From Sphagnum magellanicum (taxonomy: Eukaryota; Streptophyta; Sphagnopsida; Sphagnales; Sphagnaceae): 64,000 bases of DNA. The stretch lies in assembly GCA_021904315.1 (NCBI GenBank), contig CM038920.1:620001-684000 (forward strand), written 5' to 3'. Below are positions 23,681-37,829 of this stretch, one piece after another. The position numbers and the translations under genes are program-made. Below the pieces are notes generated by a model. It saw only the letters and a list, made by a program, of their open reading frames with translations, did not search any database and had not been told where the DNA came from. Position 1 is the first letter of the stretch. Every line of letters begins with the position of its first letter.

Positions 23681-26600
23681 CCTGAAGAATTTTGCGAGGT
23701 TAGTGAAGCTCTAGCAAGGTTGGTGCTTGGTTTTGAATGCTGTTGTTAGGGAGTGGTCTAGTACTTTCTACACAATTGTTTGGATGGTGTGGTGATGATA
23801 TGCTTTGCACAATCTTCTTCCTCTCACTCTTGAACTGGTAGATGATCTCCCCACATTCTCCTGCTTGTTTGGAGTTAGAAATTGTGAATGGTAGAAGATT
23901 GAAAGGGCAGAAGGCTAGCACATCATATCTAGGGGCAGAATGAAACTAAGGCAGGAAAGGGTGCACCTATGTCAGGGTTTTCCCCTAGCAGGAAGTAGTA
24001 ATTTTGCCATTACAAGATCTGTAGCCAGCAACATTCTACAACAAAAGTCAATTGATTTGCAAGTTGTTTCCCAACAATAGACATGGAAACTCTTTCTGCA
24101 GACAAGAAGATTGATATGGTCATAGTGTTGAGTTCTTAGCAAGAAGTGTTTTTTCTTGAGGCCATTTGACAAATGGCCTTGAACAGAGAGGACTGCCTTA
24201 TAGTATATGAGTGTTAAAATCTGTAGGCTGTACATCTTTTCTCATGATACAGATTTTCGAGCAACTGTTTCCTTCCAATTTTGCACAACTTGAACTTCCA
24301 GTTCCGAGCAACTTGAAGTTGTACAAATTACAAGCACCTTGAAGCACCTTGACGCAAGCAACAGAACTTTTGCAACTTTTGTAACATCCTTGACAGTTTG
24401 GCGCAAGTCTCTTTACAGATTGGAAGATTACTCTTGTCAGAAAAAGGCAGGGAATGCTATTGGGTCCTTTTTTAAAACATAAGAGGGCACATCCAAATGG
24501 GTTCTTGTCTACCACGATTTGCAAAATAATATGAAAATGTCATGTCATATCATTTTTGACAAATATGCCTAGTGGACACTAAAATTTCATGTCCATATTT
24601 ATGCTTCCATGTGCAATTGAAATGTATTCTATAACTATTATCTGTCCTATTATAATCATTGTTAACTTCATTCCAAACAATTCCTGTCAGAAAGGTAAAG
24701 GTTTGCAGTTTTAACAAACCCCATTTTGGCCAAACAAATGTTATAAATGCCCAACAGTCAAATATTTTTTATTATGAGAAGTGATTGCCCATTATCAAAA
24801 CATAAAAAATGACTTCTCTTAATGGAAGGTTAAAACACCCTAACCGCTAGTTTTAAGAACCAGTTGTTCACTTTTAAGACATCATTGAAACAGTTGTTAA
24901 TTGAGTGTTGTTTGCTATCAAGTTATTTTTGAATTGTCTGGGTATTCACTCATTCACGAGTGTTTGACAATCATGAGTGTTTATACACTAATCAGTCAAA
25001 ATCCTGTTTGTTCAGATGAAAAGCACATTGAGTAAAATTAGTGAATAATGTGTTATTGTGAAAATGCAACAATTTGAATCATGTTTGCATGCAACATGTA
25101 AGTAGTAGTTTAGTAAGCCTGCTCTTAAAGACAATTCAAGGCATCAAATTTGAACAATCTCATATTGCCCACAAATATTCTCTTTGCACTTAAGGACAAT
25201 CCCATGATGGTGTTATAAAAATTAAGTGTTAGTTTACTCCATTTACTTCTCAAAACAATTTAAGGCTCCCCTTCTAACAATCTAATTGGCCTTATAAGCT
25301 TTTTCCATCCCTAGGGTCAAGCCTATTCCACATACCCTGTATTTACAGGGTTAAAAATCCAAGTACCACTCTAGTACCTTGGCACCTTTGACACTAATAT
25401 TGTTATTTTTGGAAATGTTGGAAATTCAAAAAATAGTTTTTTTTCAAAGAACAATTTTTGGTCAAGGGAAATAGAAAATCTTTTATACTAAATAAAGAAT
25501 ATTTTATATTAATAATGGAATCTTCATATTTATTTATTTATGTATTTGAAAGACATGCGCTGAAACTACCCTTGTACTATGGTATTGGGGTTAATTTTAG
25601 GTCATGATGTACTATGAAGTTTGAATGTTTTATTTGATTTTAATAAATTTGTGATGGAGCCAAATTGGCAATTGGCAACAGGGACACTTATCCAAATTTG
25701 GCTATAAACAACACATTATTATCATCATGACCAACATCAAATAGCTACCTTGCACATTTTTCCTCTTGTCAAAACCTTCTATTTATGATGATCCAAGTTG
25801 TCAAAAAGATCTCTTCATAGTTGTCAAATTACTTGCAAGATGCATTTCACATTTCCAAGTTACAAAAACATGGGGAAAGCCCTCATTATTAAGGAAGTTG
25901 GAGGTGAATGAAGCTTGTGGTCCATCCCAAATTGATTTAACCTATGAAATTGAACCTAAAATAATTCAGAAGGAAATTGAGCTTGAGTGTGAGCAGAAAA
26001 GAGCCGCATAAATTTTCAACATGTACATTTTTGTAATTATACATAATTTGTGTGAAAAAAAAAAAAAAGTGACCAATTGAATTACCTTGTTAAAATTAGA
26101 ACAAGTATATTTAAAATAATAATAAAACCCATTATAAAAATATGGAACATTAACTATTTTTAATTGAACATAAAAAATAAGATGATTTTTTAGTAATCAA
26201 CATTAATTTTTAAATTTCACATGTAAAAATAAGTTTCAAGGAGGTTTTTTAAAATCAAAATATTGTTTGATATTTACCTTTGAATGTGGACTTTTTTGTT
26301 TCCAGCAGGTGTGAAGTAGGTTTTAACAAAGAAAAATACATTTTTTTCCAGATGGCTTATTAAAATATATGAGAATTTTCATATTTTAATTTAATACATA
26401 TTTATTTCATTAAATTTTTTGATGAAAAAACCAGTTTGAACACATATTAGTCAATTAGTTTCAAATGTGTTTTAAATCTATTTTAAAAGTTCATTTGATT
26501 TTGATTTTCTTGGAACTAGATATTTATAAACTTAATTCAACAAACGGTACTAGACATATACTTTCATCTAATTTTGTATTATTTATTATAATTATATGAG

Positions 26601-27867
26601 ACATAAGGTTTAAGTGATTTTATTTTTTTGTTGTATATACTTTGGTCAAAAAAAATTAGGTGTATCACTCATGACAAAAAGTAGATAATTATTTTTATTG
26701 GAGTCATATATTTCGATCCCTATCACTATTAAAGAATCAAACTGTGTCAAACATTTTACTAATCAATATCTTAAACCATCAGATTTCTTGAGCAACAATA
26801 TGACCCACTTTGTGTCCATGTGTATGGTGAAACACTACTAATAGAAAAATACAAAAAAGTGACATTGTAACACATTTTTGATACATAGTAAAAAATTTGG
26901 ACTCATTTTATTTTGCTTTGAATATATTTTCATAGTTCTAGTTTTGATTATGGATCTAACAAAAGACTAGATTCACAGTGCAGTTCTTATGCCAGTTCCA
27001 ACCAAAATTTAGTGTCAACTTGGGTTTGGGTCACAAGAATCTGAACAGAACTGAACCCCTCTTTTCTACCCTTGTAAAACCAAATACCCTCATAACATTG
27101 ATAAAAACTCTAGTTGCCTACCCCTCTTACAAAGGTTTCATAAATTAATAGCCATTCAGTCCACTGTGAATGCTTCCTCCTAGCCAGGATAGTTATTTCT
27201 GAAAGTTTGAAAATCAAATCCTAGCTTAGTATCTGTTGAAATCACTATTTTTCAGGTCACAAAAATGCAAAAAATCACCCCCAAAAAAAAACTTGACTGC
27301 TATATTGAGGCATCCAGAACTCTAAGAAGCTGATACAGGGAGAAGAGCAGTTGCAGTAGAAGAAGAAGGGAAATAGATCAGAAATTCTTCTTCCTTGACA
27401 TTCATTCTTTCTTCCAAGTACCTTCCTGCTGAAAGGAAAGATGAAAGCACAATTAAGAGTGCAGCAGCAGCAGCAGCTCCTGTAGAGCTTTCTTCCAGAA
27501 AGCAAAAAGAGCAATCTAGTAACAGTTGTTTCCAGTAGATCATGTGCTTGACTTTGCTCATAAATTGAGAAGTCGTGCTTTTTTATAGCAAGCTGCTGTA
27601 TTGCTTTTTTTTTCCCCCCATAAAAACCTTGATGCGATTCCCAAGTTGCTTCCCATAATTTTGCAAAACAGAACTGAATCGGTCCGACTCGTCCCAACTA
27701 ATGAACGAACGAAACCATCAGTACTTGTTACAGCACAGTTTTGATCTCGGCACTAGAAACCGGCGCTGCAGATCAGCTGTTGCGTACCTCACAATGTTAA
27801 TTTAGCAGCTACCTGCAAGCTGCTGCAGTTTGCATCACCCGGATCGATCTTGAAGCTCTGCAAACGA
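23681..27867. other. Intergenic stretch without a recognised gene
   Basis: The first several hundred bases probably include the 3' UTR of the RNase H gene. GCACCTTGAAGCACCTTGACGC near 24331 is a small local repeat. The frame at 25766-26011 (81 codons) begins at a non-ATG codon and is unrecognised. The 140-codon minus-strand frame at 27275-27697 also lacks an ATG start and encodes a Cys run from a GCAGCAGCAGCAG repeat. Confidence 0.45.
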
Positions 27868-28186
27868 GTCACTGTTTTTTCCGATAATCCGATAAGTGCT
27901 TTTGTTTGTGGCAAAATTCCACACTGCGGTCACAAAATCCAGTGCGAGGGGTACAAAGGATTTCTCCGGGGGGGGGGGGGGGGGAAAAAAAGCCAAAGTC
28001 GCCATATTTTGAGGGAAAAAAAAAGTCTGAAGTCGCCATATTTATTAGAGCTCACCAAAACCAAGCAAGGATTCTGAATGTTTTGTTCTAATTTTCTGTC
28101 TGACCTGTAGCTAAATTTGGCTCATTCCTCTTGTGGATGATCGTTAGTCCTGCACCTACCTCACAAAATTGAAAAAAAGAAAAGGA
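27868..28186 (+). repeat. Interspersed repeat family (member 2)
   Basis: It starts GTCACTGTTTTTTCC and ends CTACCTCACAAAATTGAAAAA, with internal TACAAAGGATTT, GTCGCCATATTTTGA and CTGTAGCTAAATTTGGCT words shared with the member at 33669. It is interrupted by a run of 17 G at 27968-27984 and by a repeated AGTCGCCATATTT word. Confidence 0.6.
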
Positions 28187-30208
28187 AAAACACAAACACG
28201 CTGTGTCCAAGAGCTCATGATAGTACTCTGCCACAAGGTTGTCTACAGCTCATAGATTGATCAATCATGAAAAGGGTTTACAGTACCTGCTAGGTTATAT
28301 TTAAACAGAGAAGACCAGAACTGATCACCAGATTCAGCCAAACGACAAATCCCACTCGCAAAACAAAATCTCTCGAGGCCAGACTGCTGCTAGGCGATGA
28401 CGTATCGCGACTCGCTGCGATCAGCAATCCTGCATCTGAATGTCACATGCACTTCCACGTTCCAGCAGCTAGCTAGCTAGGAGATGCTACCTTTATAGCT
28501 GCAGCTGGTATGCAATTCCATTACGCAGAAAGAAAAGCAATGCAATAGTACTAGTTATAGTGGTAGTACTTGATCATAGCGGAATTATAGCATTTTGCGG
28601 ATCACGCATCATGAGAAGCTAGTGGGTCCAATGCGTGTGGTCCGCGCATGCTTGTGGATTTTACATTTACAAATGTCAACTCCAGAAACCCAAAAAGAAA
28701 GATGAAACCAGCTTGCAGTGTGGGTCCTCGTGATAACTACTAATTTGGGTACATCGTGGTTGATATAATATTATGGACCCCACCGTGCATGAGATCATCA
28801 ATCCCCGTTTTGACATAGATCTACAGCTTCATCCCAGTTCTCTTCATCACTTTGTCCACTTCCTACTCATCAACTTCGGTATCTAGCCAGTACTTTTGCA
28901 GGGGACCTCACTTCCATTTTATTTCAAACAGTACTGTGCCAAAAAATATAGGATGCAAAGTCGCAACAAAGATTTACAAGCTCCCCCATGGGGAGATGGT
29001 GATAATTAAATCCCCAGCTATGATCTTTTAGGGAAGAGATTTGCACCATAATTTGCTTCATTGGGAAAACTCTACTAGGGAATTGTGGGACCAATATTTC
29101 AATGTTTTATTTTAATTGGAACACTCTACTAGGGAATTGTGGGATTCCCTATTAGATATTTCAATCTTTAACTATTTAAAGTTTCCCATTGTGAAATAAG
29201 GGGATCATTGTATTTTCCTATTGTCAAACAAACCAATTCAAGTTTGCATAGGCAAAATTCAAGTTTTTCTTAATGGTCCCACAAGGAATCTTAAAAAAAG
29301 TTTGTTGTCATTATCTTATCATATAGAGTTTATTTAAATGTTAATAAGATGTTTATGTTTCATCATGAAAAAAGATTTCATATATAAATTTAAAATATTC
29401 TATTATTTCATAGCATATCAATAAATAGCCTTTCATCATCTCAGGTGTTTCATAAATATTACATATAATAAAGGACGTCGTGAAACATCATTTCATCCAT
29501 CTGTCCCGTCATCTATCTGTCCATCCGTCCGTCCGTCCGGTCATTCATTCGTCTCGTCATGGTCTGTTTACTCCGACAGGGCGGAGAAAGCAATTTCTGA
29601 TGGATGCTTATGTGCATTAGGCACGGGGTTCAAACTAGTATATAATATACAAAGTCGAGTGACCCCATGGTTATGGTTAGTAGTTAGTACTACGAGTTCT
29701 AATCTGGAGCGCAATTACTAGCTGTGCAAAGGTAGCTATAAATTAATGAATGTGGGGGGCACCACGTCTAGTGACCGAGTGCATAATTATTAGTGGTCTT
29801 GGATCAGCACGCAAATCGAATTCCAAAAGATGAAGCTGTTGCTGAATTGATATCATGAGAGCGCTCGAAATTCAAAGACGTAAATATATTAGTTTACAAT
29901 TGCAACTGGTGCAGCTGCTGCTACACGCATCCGCGGTCATTGGTTTCTATAATCACTCGAAAGGAACGTCCTGTGGAAGCTGCACCAGCGGCTGTGAGCT
30001 CCATGAGCAGCTGCTGCAACTCGCGGTTTGATCTGAGATGGAATTGAAATGCAAAAATTCATCGCACGTGCACCCATCGATGTGCAAGAGTGATTGATTG
30101 ATTATTGCAGATTTTACTCTAAAACTGAAAAGAAGAAAGTGTACTCATGAGAAGATCATGTAACGCCCGGCCTTCAGGTCGGTCCCGGGAGCTTAATCTA
30201 GATATCCA
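28187..30208. other. Intergenic stretch with local repeats
   Basis: No gene seen. CTCTACTAGGGAATTGTGGG occurs twice, at about 29069 and 29127. A CCGT/CCATC-type microsatellite lies at about 29500-29545. A G+C-richer part from 28350 to 28700 has no open frame of note. Confidence 0.45.
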
Positions 30209-30560
30209 GTTTTGGTACAACTCCTGATTGTGTGCTTGGATGTGGGAAAGCTCGCAGTTATCCCTGTTAGAAACCCCTCCTAGAACCAATGTCAAAGAGG
30301 AGATTCCATTCGTTTCCCCCAATAGCTAGGTGCTTTCCAACCAGGGAAAATTGCTGACTTCCGCCTCTGACATTGGTTCATTGTACCCTGAACCAGATGG
30401 CATACTTGAACTTTCCCTGTGAAGCTGGCTCCCTGGGAATGTTGCAAAACCCCCCTGTGTTGCAGAACTAATTCCCTGTTACTTGCGTTATTAGTCTATT
30501 CTTGGAGGTAAAGTTAGACAATTTTCCCACAAGGGAAGCGATCATCCAAGAGCTCCTTCT
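30209..30560 (+). mobile_element. Non-autonomous repeat, copy A of an inverted pair
   Basis: This segment matches the reverse complement of 32421-32769 along essentially its whole length, from GTTTTGGTACAACTCC to AAGAGCTCCTTCT, with small indels. Inside, GAACCAATGTCAAAGAGG at 30283 pairs with CCTCTGACATTGGTTC at 30364, so the core can fold back. I could not find terminal inverted repeats or target duplications, so its class is open (foldback or MITE-like). Confidence 0.65.
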
Positions 30561-31126
30561 GATCATGAACGATCGAGCAAATGAAAAAGATTTGTTCGAA
30601 CTTGGCGCAAAGCTTTATTCATGTTTCTGTTTGCTGGAGTACAATTTGTTTCACAGTTTATAACATATATACTCCAGATCGTCAACCGGTTACCGGACCC
30701 GCGACATTATTCAAACAAACTGGCAATCATGCTAGTGTGACAAAATAGTTTTTCAGAATCGCAAAAAATTTGCAGTCCACCAAAAGAATATTCTGAGCAA
30801 CAAGATCGTCTCCTAATTCACCTAATTGAGCTCATCTCGTTTCTCTAGTTCCGGGCATCGAGTTGACGGCAGACGGGAGATAGCTGCTGCATGCGCGACT
30901 TGTTGTGTAAATTCACGCATGTGTGGTGGTGTATATATCCATCGATAAAATTTGTCGCATCGTGAGTCATGCTCGACCTCGAGTCCTCGACCGTTGCAGC
31001 ACGCTTGTAGACACACAAGTATATATATCAGCAGATTGTCTGCTTAACCAGCTGATGCTGAATTGTACTTGGTTCGACTTAACCTCGAGCTGGTTGCAGC
31101 CCGATAGAATTACAATGATTGTGTAG
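30561..31126. other. Region 3' of the peroxidase gene
   Basis: Presumed 3' UTR and downstream DNA of the minus-strand peroxidase. Contains ACCGGTTACCGGACCC at about 30685; CGGTTACCGGAC recurs in reverse orientation near 33466, on the other side of the gene. No other gene seen. Confidence 0.4.
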
Positions 31127-33281
<2,155 letters not shown>

Positions 33282-33506
33282 GATTCTCCTGCAAGTTCTA
33301 ATTCCCAAAACTGCACTGCAGCTGTAGTAGAAGAATTCTTGGAAGCTCGATCTTCCAATGCAATCTAAGTCATGATCTGTGAGCTTTGCAAGCTTATATC
33401 ATAACGCTTCCCGGACGGCGCCGCGCGTCAGCTTCCGTAGGGCAATGGACGCCTTGTGCACAGTGTCCGGTAACCGGCGATAGGGCCCTGGCTGGCTACC
33501 GTCCAG
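33282..33506 (-). promoter_or_regulatory. Upstream region of the peroxidase gene
   Basis: Immediately 5' of the minus-strand start. A TGATATAAGC sequence, read on the minus strand at about 33391-33400, could serve as a TATA element. The distal part from 33400 is GC-rich (GGACGGCGCCGCGCG). Assignment is by position only. Confidence 0.3.
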
Positions 33507-33563
33507 GCGCCAGAGGCTTTGTCCATACCCAGCGCCAGAGGCTTTGTCCATACCCAGCGCCAG
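33507..33563. repeat. 25-bp perfect tandem duplication
   Basis: A unit starting GCGCCAGAGGCTTTGTCC is present twice in full (33507-33531 and 33532-33556), followed by a partial third GCGCCAG. It sits at the edge of the GC-rich segment upstream of the peroxidase. Confidence 0.9.
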
Positions 33564-33668
33564 TTTTATTCAAAATTAAAATTTGTGATTTTTATAATAT
33601 TTTTAATTTAAATAAATTTATAGGAACTCTTTGTTTGTAGCCAAAGTGGTGAATCTCATCCATAGGAA

Positions 33669-33968
33669 GCAGTGCTGTTGTTTTGGGCGAATTTTAGCAT
33701 TTTTTCACACGTGAAAATTATGATTTTGACACATACAAAGGATTTTTCTGGAAAAAAAATAAAATGACGATAAGTCGCCATATTTTGAAAATAAATAAAT
33801 AAATAAATAAAATCACCAGGTTTCTACAACAGGTTGCATCAAGTAGCCAAAATGTGAAAGGATTCTTAAATTTTTCTACTTCATATCAGGTCTATAGCCA
33901 AATTTGGCTAAATAGTTTGTCAATGATCGCCAGTTTGGCTACATCACAAAATTGGAAAAGAAAACCCT
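33669..33968 (+). repeat. Interspersed repeat family (member 3, fullest copy)
   Basis: Starts GCAGTGCTGTTGTTTTGG. Internal landmarks are TACAAAGGATTTTTC, GTCGCCATATTTTGA, TAGCCAAATTTGGCTAAAT and ATGATCGCCAGTTTGGCTAC. It ends ATCACAAAATTGGAAAAGAA. The same landmarks, in the same order, define members at 27868, 35697, 44536 and 44888. An AAATAAATAAATAAATAAAT microsatellite lies within it at about 33800. Confidence 0.65.
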
Positions 33969-34230
33969 ATATAGGAAGATCATACCAAATATGGCTATAA
34001 ACCATATATGAAGTACAAATCTTTAATCATCCTTGTATATTTTTTACTAACACACTTTAAACAGCATAATCTAATGATTTTTACTAAATTTTTTTCCTTC
34101 ACTTCTGGTGATTAGTAAACCTCCAAAATCCCTTCATTTCAAAATTTTAATTTCACTTTTCAACAGAATTTTTCCAATAAATAAAAAGCTGATATTATTA
34201 TTATTATTACCCACTGCAAGTGACATCAAT

Positions 34231-34265
34231 GGAAAATGTGAGCATGAAGGTATGCTCACATTTCC
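34231..34265. other. Short near-perfect hairpin
   Basis: AAATGTGAGCAT (34234-34245) and ATGCTCACATTT (34252-34263) are perfect inverted arms around a 6-base loop, and the pairing extends to GGAAA/TTTCC with one bulge. It is not followed by a T-run on either strand that would suggest an RNA polymerase III terminator, and its function is unknown. Confidence 0.7.
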
Positions 34266-35105
34266 CAGGGATGTGAACAAAAGGGGGCAAAGAGGACACA
34301 TGCATGTATACATGTTCGAATATGTGTATTGGCATGGAATTTGGGCTGCCCTTCATGTTCCCTATTCTGCTACCTAGTACCTAACTATTTTGTGGTCCTT
34401 TGCCTATTTGTAACACATGCCAACTGGAGGGCCCTTACATGGGTCCCATACAGTCCAGTACATGCACCCAAGACTCGTGGTTAAAACACTAAACAGGAAC
34501 AACAAATTAAATGCTAGCCTGACACATGACCTTGGGGATTTTCCAGATAATATGTACAATGGATTCCCTCAATTTTAAAGGTGGGGTTTCTTGTGAAACA
34601 AGGAGAAGGAAAAAAAAAACAAACACCAATCAAAGATAAGTAAGATACCGAAGAGGTTTTGTATGAGCTCATGAAAGATACAAGTAAAAAGGTACGCAAG
34701 AGATTTCCTAGGAGCTCATGAACGATACAAGTAAGATGCCCAAGAGATTTTGTATTGAGCTCATATTAAAGAGGACAAAACCCCCTAGGTATCCAATATA
34801 AGGTGCCTAGTACTAGGCAATTGTCAAGTGTAGCTTGCATTTTGGGAATGGCCTTCAACCCGTGGGCTTTACCCATCATCAAGCATGACATTAATTTGAA
34901 CCTTAACATACGCAGCTCACGAAGCATAGGCGTGGGACTGTTCTTATGCCTACTCTTCAAGAATGAGAATGGGAGGAAAATTACATGTTACACCTACAAG
35001 CATTTCCCTTCCATTCTGAAGTAATGTGTTAGATGTGTCCTTGTTTCTAGGAGGGATCCTTGTAGATAGTAGGTGCCTTCATAATACACAATGAAATTCC
35101 TCTAA

Positions 35106-35310
35106 AGGTGCATTCACACTTGATGTTAAGGACTCTAGTATTAAATCCCCTAACATCAAGCTAATCATTTAGGACCTAAACCTATTTACCATGAAAAGTT
35201 AACATTCATGTAATGTTAAACAATCACCCATTTAAAATTGGGTGACACCTAAGATGCAACCTAGATTTTCACTTATCACTGACTTAACATTAAGTGTGAA
35301 TGCAGCACCT
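35106..35310. mobile_element. MITE with TAA target duplication
   Basis: The left end, AGGTGCATTCACACTTGATG, pairs with the reverse complement of the right end, AGGTGCTGCATTCACACTTAATG. The ends are flanked by TAA at 35103-35105 and 35311-35313. The 205-bp element has no coding capacity; its interior contains a second inverted word (CACCCATTTAAAATTGGGTG). The target size and sequence suit PIF/Harbinger-derived Tourist-like MITEs. Confidence 0.65.
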
Positions 35311-35696
35311 TAAGTGGTTTATTTCTGTGTAGGGTAATGCTCAAGGAGTAGAGCAATCCTCAAAGGAGGGCCCACTACCCAAGGCATCCGTCAAGGCTGG
35401 GCTTGGTTTTTGAGAAGGGTAATGCTCTTATAGTGGGGCATTATGGTAATGTCCTTTATCTGAGTGGAAGAGCCTTACTGCACTGTAGGGGACAACAAAT
35501 GCAACACATTCTTCTGCCTGATAATGCACCCTCCAAATACACAAGGGGATTTCTGAGAGCATCTTACTCTCTGGATTGCAATTCTAATATGTTTATTTTG
35601 CAATCAGATTACACAAACATGTTTCATGGTTCCATTTTTTTTTGGTTGATTTTCTTTGAATTTTCAAAGAAAGACAGAGCCATTAAGCACTGACTT

Positions 35697-35978
35697 GCAG
35701 TGTTTTCTTTTTCTTTTGGTTGACAAATTTTCACCAAATTTCAACCTGAAAAATTTCAGATTCTTGAGGATTTTTCATGAAAACTGACCCAAATTCTCCA
35801 GAACTCAAGACGAAAAATGTCCAAAGCAACATACTTTTACAATAGGTTCTAGTAGGTAGCAAACAAATAGCAGATTACTTATATTTTTCTAACTTTCTTA
35901 TCTGATTTATAGCCACATTTCACTAAATTTTCTTTGGATGATCACCCCTTTGACTACATATTATTACAAAAAGGGCCA
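35697..35978 (+). repeat. Interspersed repeat family (member 4)
   Basis: Begins GCAGTGTTTTCTTTTTC, contains ACCTGAAAAATTTCAG, GATTTTTCATGAAAA, GACCCAAATTCTCCAGA and TAGCCACATTTCACTAAAT, and ends GACTACATATTATTACAAAAAGG. These align in order with the member at 44888. Confidence 0.6.
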
Positions 35979-37180
35979 AAACATCTACCCAAGCTGCTTG
36001 TTTTGGGGATCTGTACTCCTATTTCTTTTTGTCATGGGTTGAAGTCAATAATTATTTTGTTGGGTGAAAAAATCTGGGTGAGATGACTGGTGGTTTCTTT
36101 AATTGCAAGTGGCAACTCCCAGTATTTGGGCCTTCAACAATATTTCTAAAATCCAAGATGGTTTATTGTTTTTCAAGCCTCACCCATAAACATGAAAATT
36201 GGGACAATAAAAATGGGAGACAAACTCAAAGAAAAATATTTGAACCAATAATTCTATCTAGACAATCAAGAGTAGTTGTTATATTTTGTGAAATGCCTTT
36301 TGCAAACCTATCATCATGTGCACAAATATTGGTCTGAAGCCATTTTTACTACCCCAAATAGACATAAACTTGACTTTCTTCATGCAAAACATGATATGTA
36401 CAAGGTGTTAATGAGGATGCTCTAAGGCAATTTTTGGTAATGTAGTTTGGGTAAATAGTAAAACCAACCCCCCAGGCTATCCTTCCATGTTTTATCTCTA
36501 TAGATTCTTGAATTCTATACATTAAAATCTTGGATTCGTCACTTTTTAATATTTATTCGACTGCACTTTTTCCAAATCTACCTCTCCTTTCAACTCCCCT
36601 TTTAAATTGAATTTGACCCATGTGAGTTGATGATTGTGAGAAGTGTAGAAGGGATTTTTTTAATTTTAAATAAGTTCTACTTATGAAACCTTACCTTGGC
36701 ATCATACTAAATGGGTATCAGGTTAAGCATCACAATGGGTATTTTTAAAATTGACCATTCACCATAGCAGGTGAGTATTACTAACCAAATAACTAGGGAA
36801 ATTCATAACAATGGCATTGCTTACAACAAACAAATTGATCATACGGATGGGTCTCTAAAAAATTCAAAAGCCAGTTTTTTGATTCTCTGTTTGGGACAGG
36901 AAAAATTAAGTTTGCAAAGACCCTGCCTCGCCAGTTACGGACTAGATAACCTGCAAGACTACACAGATTACAATGAGCAATCAAGGCACATTATTGGCTC
37001 ATCTTAAGTTAATTGAAACACACAGCACGAAAGCCCGTTTCGACAAAAGTGCAACATTATCAGTAAGCATGACATTGTAATGTGCACACACTGAAAACAA
37101 ACATTCATAGGTCTACTAGCATCATCTCAAGATTCAAAATTTCAAGTTTCAATTCGCCTTGCTTGGTTTTTATGTATAAG
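35979..37180. other. Intergenic stretch without a recognised gene
   Basis: AT-rich sequence with frames under 85 codons, none recognised. Confidence 0.45.
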
Positions 37181-37261
37181 GGAAGGCACTGTTGTCAGTG
37201 TGTCCCAGTCCTGGCACAGAGGACTTCTACGGTCAGTAGCAGGCGGAAAGCAGTGCCTTCC
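37181..37261. repeat. 81-bp segment with perfect 11-bp inverted ends
   Basis: GGAAGGCACTG at 37181-37191 is the exact reverse complement of CAGTGCCTTCC at 37251-37261. The right arm ends at the base before the 5' LTR, and its last five bases are the target duplication of that LTR element. The segment looks like a small older foldback into which the LTR element inserted, or chance pairing next to the insertion site. Confidence 0.55.
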
Positions 37262-37719
37262 TGACATGCCATTCTAGGTGGACCCTCAAGTGCAGCGCTT
37301 GCCTAGTCAGGGCTCAAGTCTGGACCAGCAGGGGCGGCCCCGTGGCAGTTTGGGTTACAAATTTAAGTGTTGGGCTGGGTTTAATTCTTGGTTTGACATG
37401 CTCATGAGCCACATAGGTGTCGACAAGTGAGGGTTTTAGGAAGTGGGCCTGGGCCACTGGCCTCAACACTCGAACTAGGCAAAGTCTTCGGTTAGACCGG
37501 AAGATGAGAGATGGTAATCCCAAGCAACAAGGCCTTGGATCCTTTGGGAAGTTCACAATGGGTGTTAGTCCCACCCGTCTAGAGGTCAGGGTTAGCCCAA
37601 GTGCCAAAGCTTGACCAAGTGTGTGGTTTTTTATGTGCAAGTAGCGTAGATGTTTAGGGTGGCACAAGAACGGAATGAAGCAATGTTGAAACAGTGCTAA
37701 TGCATCAATGAGTGCAATA
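37262..37719 (+). repeat. 5' LTR of the Ty3/Gypsy fossil
   Basis: Pairs along its length with 42786-43279 (shared words include GAGCCACATAGGTGT and TTAGTCCCACCC). The start is set by TGACATGCC in both copies and by the target duplication. The end is set by the start of a primer-binding-site-like sequence. Confidence 0.8.
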
Positions 37720-37735
37720 GGTAATCAAAACAGGC
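37720..37735 (+). promoter_or_regulatory. Primer-binding site remnant
   Basis: GGTAATCAAAAC directly after the 5' LTR resembles the initiator-Met tRNA complement (GGTATCAGAGC) used by many plant LTR elements. The match is imperfect and the call rests mostly on position. Confidence 0.45.
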
Positions 37736-37829
37736 TCTTCAAGTTAAATGTGAATTCTTCTAAAACATTTGGGGCAAGTGGACTGTTGAAGGCAAATGGC
37801 CTTGAATGATCCGTTCCTTACCACATAGG

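Noticed and set aside
27275-27697. 140-codon minus-strand open frame
   Set aside because: It begins at a TTG, not an ATG, its Cys run comes from a GCAGCAGCAG microsatellite, and no family is recognisable.
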